This document shows positions 59,041 through 64,000 of a stretch of DNA of 64,000 nt, piece after piece; within the stretch, counting starts at the first letter, position 1, and each line of letters opens with the position of its first letter. The notes beneath the pieces were generated by a model that saw only the letters and a program-made list of their open reading frames with translations, was not told the DNA's origin and ran no database searches. The translations under genes were made by a program, and so were the position numbers. The stretch comes from Ananas comosus (lineage: Eukaryota; Streptophyta; Magnoliopsida; Poales; Bromeliaceae): positions 4,126,394-4,190,393 of the forward strand of contig NC_033628.1 in NCBI RefSeq assembly GCF_001540865.1, read 5' to 3'.

Positions 59041-60500
59041 GTATGTACAGATGACTCATCCAGCATGGTTTCGGGCGCAAGTTTTGGGCGCCCGAATCTA
59101 TCCGTGCGCGGTTACGACAGATTAAGACCATCAAAAGCAGTGAGGGAGCGCACGAAGGAGGCTGTTGGAGAGATTTTGGACGCCCGAATGTGGGTTTCCG
59201 GGCACCCAAAACTGGACGTTTTGGCAGAGGTGAGAGTATTTGATAAATAAAGGGTCGTTTTGCAATGTACTATATAGTGGATTACGAAGGGCATGCTGAT
59301 CATTCTTCCTTCTTCTTCTTCTTCTTCTCTACCTACACATTCTAGAGAGAGAGAATGAGAGCTCTTGGGTGATTCGGTGAGCCAATCGAGGATGCGTGAT
59401 GTGTGATTTTTCCGGCGTCGACAATGAGATTGGTATTAAAATATTATTATTTTTCGGTTGGGATTTGTTACGTACCTGACTCGGCGCAACCCGTCAATGA
59501 TGAGATTTCGCTGAGACGAGGACGGCGTCGAGGATGATGGTCTTCGATCTCATTCAAAGTATTGCAGTTCCAGGTAAGATGAGAGTAAGATAGGAGATAA
59601 GGAAAGGATTTGGGGAAGATAGAAGAAACAAGATAGATGAAAGATGAAGAAGTTGAAGGGAAGAAGGGATGAAGTTGAGAAGAAAATCAATATCAATATC
59701 ATTCATAATTCATCTAGGTTACATTGCCGCTTTTATTACCTCATACATCATACTAGAATGAAAACACATGAACTACTAGGTACTAAACTGAAATTAACAA
59801 AATATCAAGAATGTGGGCCAGTGGGCCTCGATTTGTAAGCCGATGCACTCTGGATCCTCCTCAGGTGGGCTGGGCCGCTTCCAGTTACCCCTTCCTCCAC
59901 TTTGGGCTCGGTTCCAGCTAATTCCCTTAACAGGTCGGATTCTCCTGTGCCGACAACTCGACCCGCTAAGGAGCCTCCAAGTGCGACAACCTTGCCCCCA
60001 AACCTTGTCCGATTCCTGCTCTTTCATCACCCACTTCACTTCTTCCTCCATCCTAGGGTTCCCTCTCGAGCTCTGACCACCTTTCCAATCGATCCTCCTC
60101 TGCGCTCGCCCTGCAAGATAAGCCCTCTAACTCCTCTTATTTCGCCAATTCGACTACTCTACTCCTCCCTAACCTACCTCCTAATTGGCAGATGCAACAG
60201 GATTTTTATGGTGAAATTTTGACAATACTTTCAAGGAGAGGAGTTTTTTACAGAATTTTTGTGAAATTGGAATTAGTTGGATTTATGCATGATTCAAGAA
60301 CCAAATTACGTGAAGGTCATCGTGGGATATTTCGATTGGATTCCAGGTGGCCTAGTTGCCGTAGTACGGCCATGGAGACCGTAGCGAAGCACCTTATTTT
60401 CCGACGTCCTTTTCTTTTCTAGAATTAGCAATCAAGGTGGGTTCCATATATGTTGCTGAAAATGGCATCCTTCCTTCTATATCTTCCCTGCGCACACATG
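59041..60500. other. unassigned, possibly LTR-retroelement sequence
   Basis: Short open frames on both strands, a GA-rich stretch (59570-59690), and a GC-rich part (59815-60130) with stop-free frames on both strands. The layout suggests a decayed retroelement end, but I could not recognise a domain, primer site or matching LTR. Confidence 0.3.
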
Positions 60501-60509
60501 CACGCACAG

Positions 60510-60745
60510 AGTTTGGCTGGTGTACTTCTAATGTATAGCGTCAAGCACTTGGTGCTATCAAATTTTCTACCGTTAGATTTACCTCTTTGATCATTTCTAT
60601 TCGTCGGATTATATTATTCAACCAACTACCCACTCAACTCTAGGAGACTTCTATCATTCTAACTGCGTATCGCTTCATCCAAAGGCCAAAAACCTAATAG
60701 TATCAATGACTTGATACTATTAGAAGAATTCCAACCTAATTATAT
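60510..60745. mobile_element. short-core MITE, inverse orientation
   Basis: Reads as the complement of the other short-core copies: CTACCGTTAGATTTACC, TTTGATCATTTCTATT, CCAACTACCCACTCAACTC and ATCCAAAGGCCAAAAACC in that order. Ends GTCAAGCACTTGGTGCTATC and AGTATCAATGACTTGATACT are each self-complementary. Confidence 0.8.
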
Positions 60746-60921
60746 ATATATATAGAGTTTGGCTGCTATACTCTAATGAGTACCATGGTCTTCATACTTA
60801 TAAGTCGTTTTCGATGATAGAACTTCCGAATCAACGATTCATATCATTAAACATGATTTAGAGCATTTGATACTTTTAGAAATTAAATTTCATAATATTT
60901 TGACCTCATTTACCTTACGAT
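60746..60921. mobile_element. long MITE fragment cut by copia LTR
   Basis: Left arm of the TACTC-word long MITE (GGCTGCTATACTCTAATGAG, GATGATAGAACTTCCGAATC, AACATGATTTAGAGCATTTG) stops at 60921 where the copia LTR starts, so the copia element inserted later. Confidence 0.7.
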
Positions 60922-61129
60922 TGTTGGATATATTGTTATATAATCCAAATAATATGTTCACATACAAGCCTAATAGGTGAAAGCGTATTATGGCCCATAT
61001 CAACTGGAGCCCAATAGCTTTCTTATTATTCCTAGGGTTTTCCTATGCTGGAGGTAACACTGTTCAGCATTCAAATTTGATGCCTCTTCGTGTAATACTT
61101 CAATCACCCAAAAACCCTAACCTCCAACA
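60922..61129 (+). mobile_element. Ty1/copia 5' LTR
   Basis: Begins TGTTGGA and ends TCCAACA, a perfect 7-base inverted LTR terminus, 208 bases long. It lies 0.5 kb upstream of copia gag. The usual tRNA-Met primer site is not evident directly after it, so the primer may differ or the site has decayed. The 3' LTR is outside the window. Confidence 0.7.
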
Positions 61130-61610
61130 ATCTTGAAGTATTACGATCGTATGTCGGATTTGAGCAAGGTGTCTAATCGAAGTTCTCGTCAAGACGAACT
61201 CACCGGTATAATTTATTTTCGATTTCGACAGTTGGATTGGTCGGGATCCGAGTTTGAAAGTACGGCGCCGAAATCTTTGATTTAAAAAAAATCAAGAAAT
61301 TATAGCCAATTTCTGAGGGTGAAACCACTTGGGTTTTGTTCTACTCGTCGATACGAACGTTTTGAGTGGTCACTCGTCTCGATTGGAGGTCGGACGATGG
61401 AGTTACGACAATCGAAAGTTTTCAGCAGTTTCCGGCAATGAGGGCAGTTCATCTTAAGGTTTTTGGGCGCTACGGATCCATTTTTGGGTCTGTTTTTGCC
61501 AAATTCCACCTCTACAAAGTAGTTTGATTAAGATCAGGGGCTTTGTTCGACTTTGTGTGCTCTGCGGATTATAAGGTGCACTCTTTCTAACACTTTGTTC
61601 TGATTAAATT

Positions 61611-64000
61611 GCAAAGCGTAGTTCTTTTGATATTATAAAACTGCAATCATTTGATGTCACTAAATTTCATGGTTGGAAATTACATGTTCAATTTGGCATG
61701 AAAAAACGTGAAATATTCTACACTGTTTTGAGTGATTTTGCATCTACCATTGAAAATGTGGATGAATATCAATGGAACAAGGATGAAGATTTATGTAGAG
61801 ATTACTTGTTGAACTCTCTAAATCCTCGTCTAGTTATGACTTATAGTGAGTATAAGACTGCGAAAGAGATATGGGATCACTTGAACGCTTAGTTCCAAAA
61901 ACAAGAGGGTCTCTCTAAAACTCTTCTGGCGGAGAAATTCTTTGACTTTAAGTTCAATATGAATTCAAGCATCACCTCTCAATTAATTGAACTTGAGAAC
62001 ATGAGAAACAAGCTGAAAGATGATAAATCTGATATGTTCGATAATCTCTTTGCCGGTCTTGTATTGAGTAAGTTACCTGCTGAATGGAATTCTTTCAAGA
62101 CTGAAATGTACAGACTGAAAGAACAGATGGGTCTGGATGAATTAAAGAGATATATTCACATTGAGGATCAAAACAGCACTAGAAAGAGTTTAGAACAAGT
62201 AAGACAACAAAAGTCAGTTGCCAACTTAGTTTCACATTTCAATAAACCTCAGAAAAGATCCAAGTCACCAAAAGGTGAATCTTCTTCACAGTTAGAAGCC
62301 AAAAAGACTATCTCCAAAAAAAAGAAGAAGGGAAAGTGTTATAACTGTGGAAAGTGGGGTTACTGGGCAGCAGAGTGTAAACTACCAAAGAAGCCAAAGA
62401 ATAACACACCACAAAGTGAGGCTAATATGCTAACTAGTGAATCTGAGCCTCAAGCCTTCATTGGAATGATGAAAATTGGAAAGGCTAGTATTTCTTCTGA
62501 GTGGTGGTTGGATAGTGGCGCTACTTGTCATGCTGCATATGACAAGAACCTACTCAAAGAGATTACAGAAGTGAAAGACACCGTGAAAAATTGCAATGGT
62601 GGTGAGGCAGAAGTGACTCATATTAGAACTACAAATTTGGCGCTTTCTTCAGGTAAATTACTAACTCTGAAACATGGTAGAGTAGTACCTTTACTTAAAA
62701 AGAATCTGATATCTATGAGCTTACTTGATAAAGCTGGTAAGTCCTTTTCAACTATGAATGGTAGAATAACCTTATCTGTTAACTCATGTTATTTTGGTTG
62801 TGCATTCATGGTTAATGGTATGTATAGGTTGAGTTTAGATACTGATAGCATAAACCATGTAAGTTCTACTCTAATTGATCCAAAGTTGTTGCACAATAAA
62901 CTTGGACATGTGAACTACAGGAAAATGCAACATCTAGCTAAAACTCACAACATTCCATGGATACTTCTATTCGATTTGACAAATGTGAAGTGTGTGCACA
63001 AGCTAAGATCACTAGAAAACCTTTTAAGATGGTTTTTAAAAGCACACAACTTTTTGAGCTAATACATTCTGACCTTTGTGATTTTAGAAATTACATCACT
63101 AGAGATGGTCGGAAGTATCTGATAACATTCATAGACGATTTTTTTAGATATTGTCATATCTATTTGTTGAAATCGAAAGATGAGGCTTTTGAAAAGTTTA
63201 AGATTTTTAAGTCTAGAGTAGAAAATCAACTCAACTTGAAAATTAAGAGGTTTAGGAGTGATAGAGGAGGAGAATATACAATGACAGGGTTCAAAGAATT
63301 TTGTGCTTCAGAGGGCATAATACTTGAAACCACTGCTCCTTACTCACCCCAATCAAATGGTGTTGCCGAGTGTAAGAATAGAACGTTAACTGAAATGTTA
63401 AATTTTATGTTACTTACAGCTGGCATGCCTTCCTCCTATTGGGGAGAAGCAGTTCTAACTGCTAATCACATCCTGAACAGGTTGCCACACTCTAAGTTGT
63501 CTATGACACCTTATGAGATATGGCATTAGCGTCCTTGTAGATATGATACTCTTAAGACCTGGGGCTGTATTGCTTATGTAAGAATACAAGATCCAAAGAG
63601 ACCTAAGGTGGGACCTAGAACCATTACATGTATATATCTAGGTAGTGCAGAAGATAGTACTGCAGATAGGTTTTTAGATCTATCTACTAACGCAGTGATA
63701 GAATCTAGATATGCAGAATTCTTCGAGAATAAGTTTATCAGAGATCATGGCTTGAATGTTTCTGGATCTACAGATATGATTTCGGAATCTCCTGTAAAAT
63801 TTGAAGCAGGCCCTTCTGACACTAATCCCACACAGCTGGCTGTTGAATTAGTTCCAGTTAGAGTATCTATAAGAGAGAGAGTTCCCAAAAGTTTTGGTGA
63901 GAACTTTGTTACTTATCATCTCGAGGATGATCCATTTTCTTATCAAGAAGCAATGAGATCTAGGGAATCCCTACTGTGGGCAGAAGCCATAGATGATGAA
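61611..64000 (+). pseudogene. Ty1/copia gag-pol, broken, runs off window
   Basis: Gag begins near LQSFDVTKFHGWKLHV (no in-frame ATG upstream; first ATG 61698). An in-frame TAG at 61890-61892 follows LNA, after which the same frame continues with gag to a zinc knuckle CYNCGKWGYWAAEC, where the fourth ligand, His, is replaced by Tyr. Protease WWLDSGATCHA (about 62503), pre-integrase LLHNKLGHVNYRKM (about 62890). Near 62955 the frame shifts to a second frame with CEVCAQAK and the integrase core: IHSDLCD, FIDDFFRY, RSDRGGEY and NGVAECKN (the usual R after E is C). TAG at 63527-63529 then interrupts; the frame continues to the window end at the start of reverse transcriptase (EAMRSRESLLWAEAIDDE). 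Two stops and one frameshift mean it is not autonomous. Confidence 0.92.

Noticed and set aside
59050..59250. Overlapping frames with RPK/ARK words on both strands
   Set aside because: They are complementary readings of a short inverted GCGCCCGAA-type sequence, without homology I can name.
59794..60222. GC-rich frames on both strands near 60 kb
   Set aside because: Open on both strands without a recognised domain; kept only as unassigned sequence.

Overview
This is a plant nuclear window. It carries one intact multi-exon gene, a conserved CDC48/p97 AAA ATPase split into nine exons by GT-AG introns. The rest is repeats, LTR-retrotransposon relics, MITEs, SINEs and one plastid-derived fragment. 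An angiosperm is certain from the gene structure and element types. A monocot is plausible, but I cannot fix the species from the sequence.

Layout: 1-1.4 kb, decayed Ty3/gypsy gag-protease (minus). 2-3.1 kb, simple repeats and a short minisatellite. 4.3-4.6 kb, a fragment resembling a ZIP metal transporter (minus). 4.9-8.5 kb, five adjoining tandem-repeat families, of which the last is an array of about 25 short stem-loops with a constant 9-nt loop and stems that change on both sides together. 8.5-11.8 kb, noncoding sequence with a truncated SINE and MITE pieces. 11.9-25.7 kb, the CDC48 gene (minus); its third intron is 9.3 kb and holds a nest of palindromic MITEs. 25.7-26.2 kb, its promoter.

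26.9-36.7 kb: a PIF/Harbinger-like element with a TTA target duplication, tandem duplications, a dead gene of unknown family, a SINE with a paralogous empty site, gypsy fragments and a Helitron 3' end. 37.6-40.6 kb: a probable solo LTR with a nested TIR element. 41.3-42.0 kb: a further TTA-flanked TIR element. 44.2-47.5 kb: copia remnants with a complete 271-bp SMART/TRIM element nested in gag. 48.2-48.8 kb: a Mutator-type element with a perfect 9-bp target duplication. 49.2-53.1 kb: a MITE cluster, a 256-bp tandem array and a ycf2 fragment of plastid origin. 55.1-55.7 kb: a second TRIM. 60.5-64 kb: more MITEs and a broken Ty1/copia element that runs off the window.

No operon-like or gene-cluster organisation exists. 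The strongest unusual signals are the covarying stem-loop array at 7.35-8.52 kb and, in the MITEs, different terminal 'words' that each keep their own hairpin around a shared core. Single N characters at 4767, 49613 and 52458 look like contig joins, and the last makes the plastid fragment suspect. All domain calls are by eye; no database was searched.
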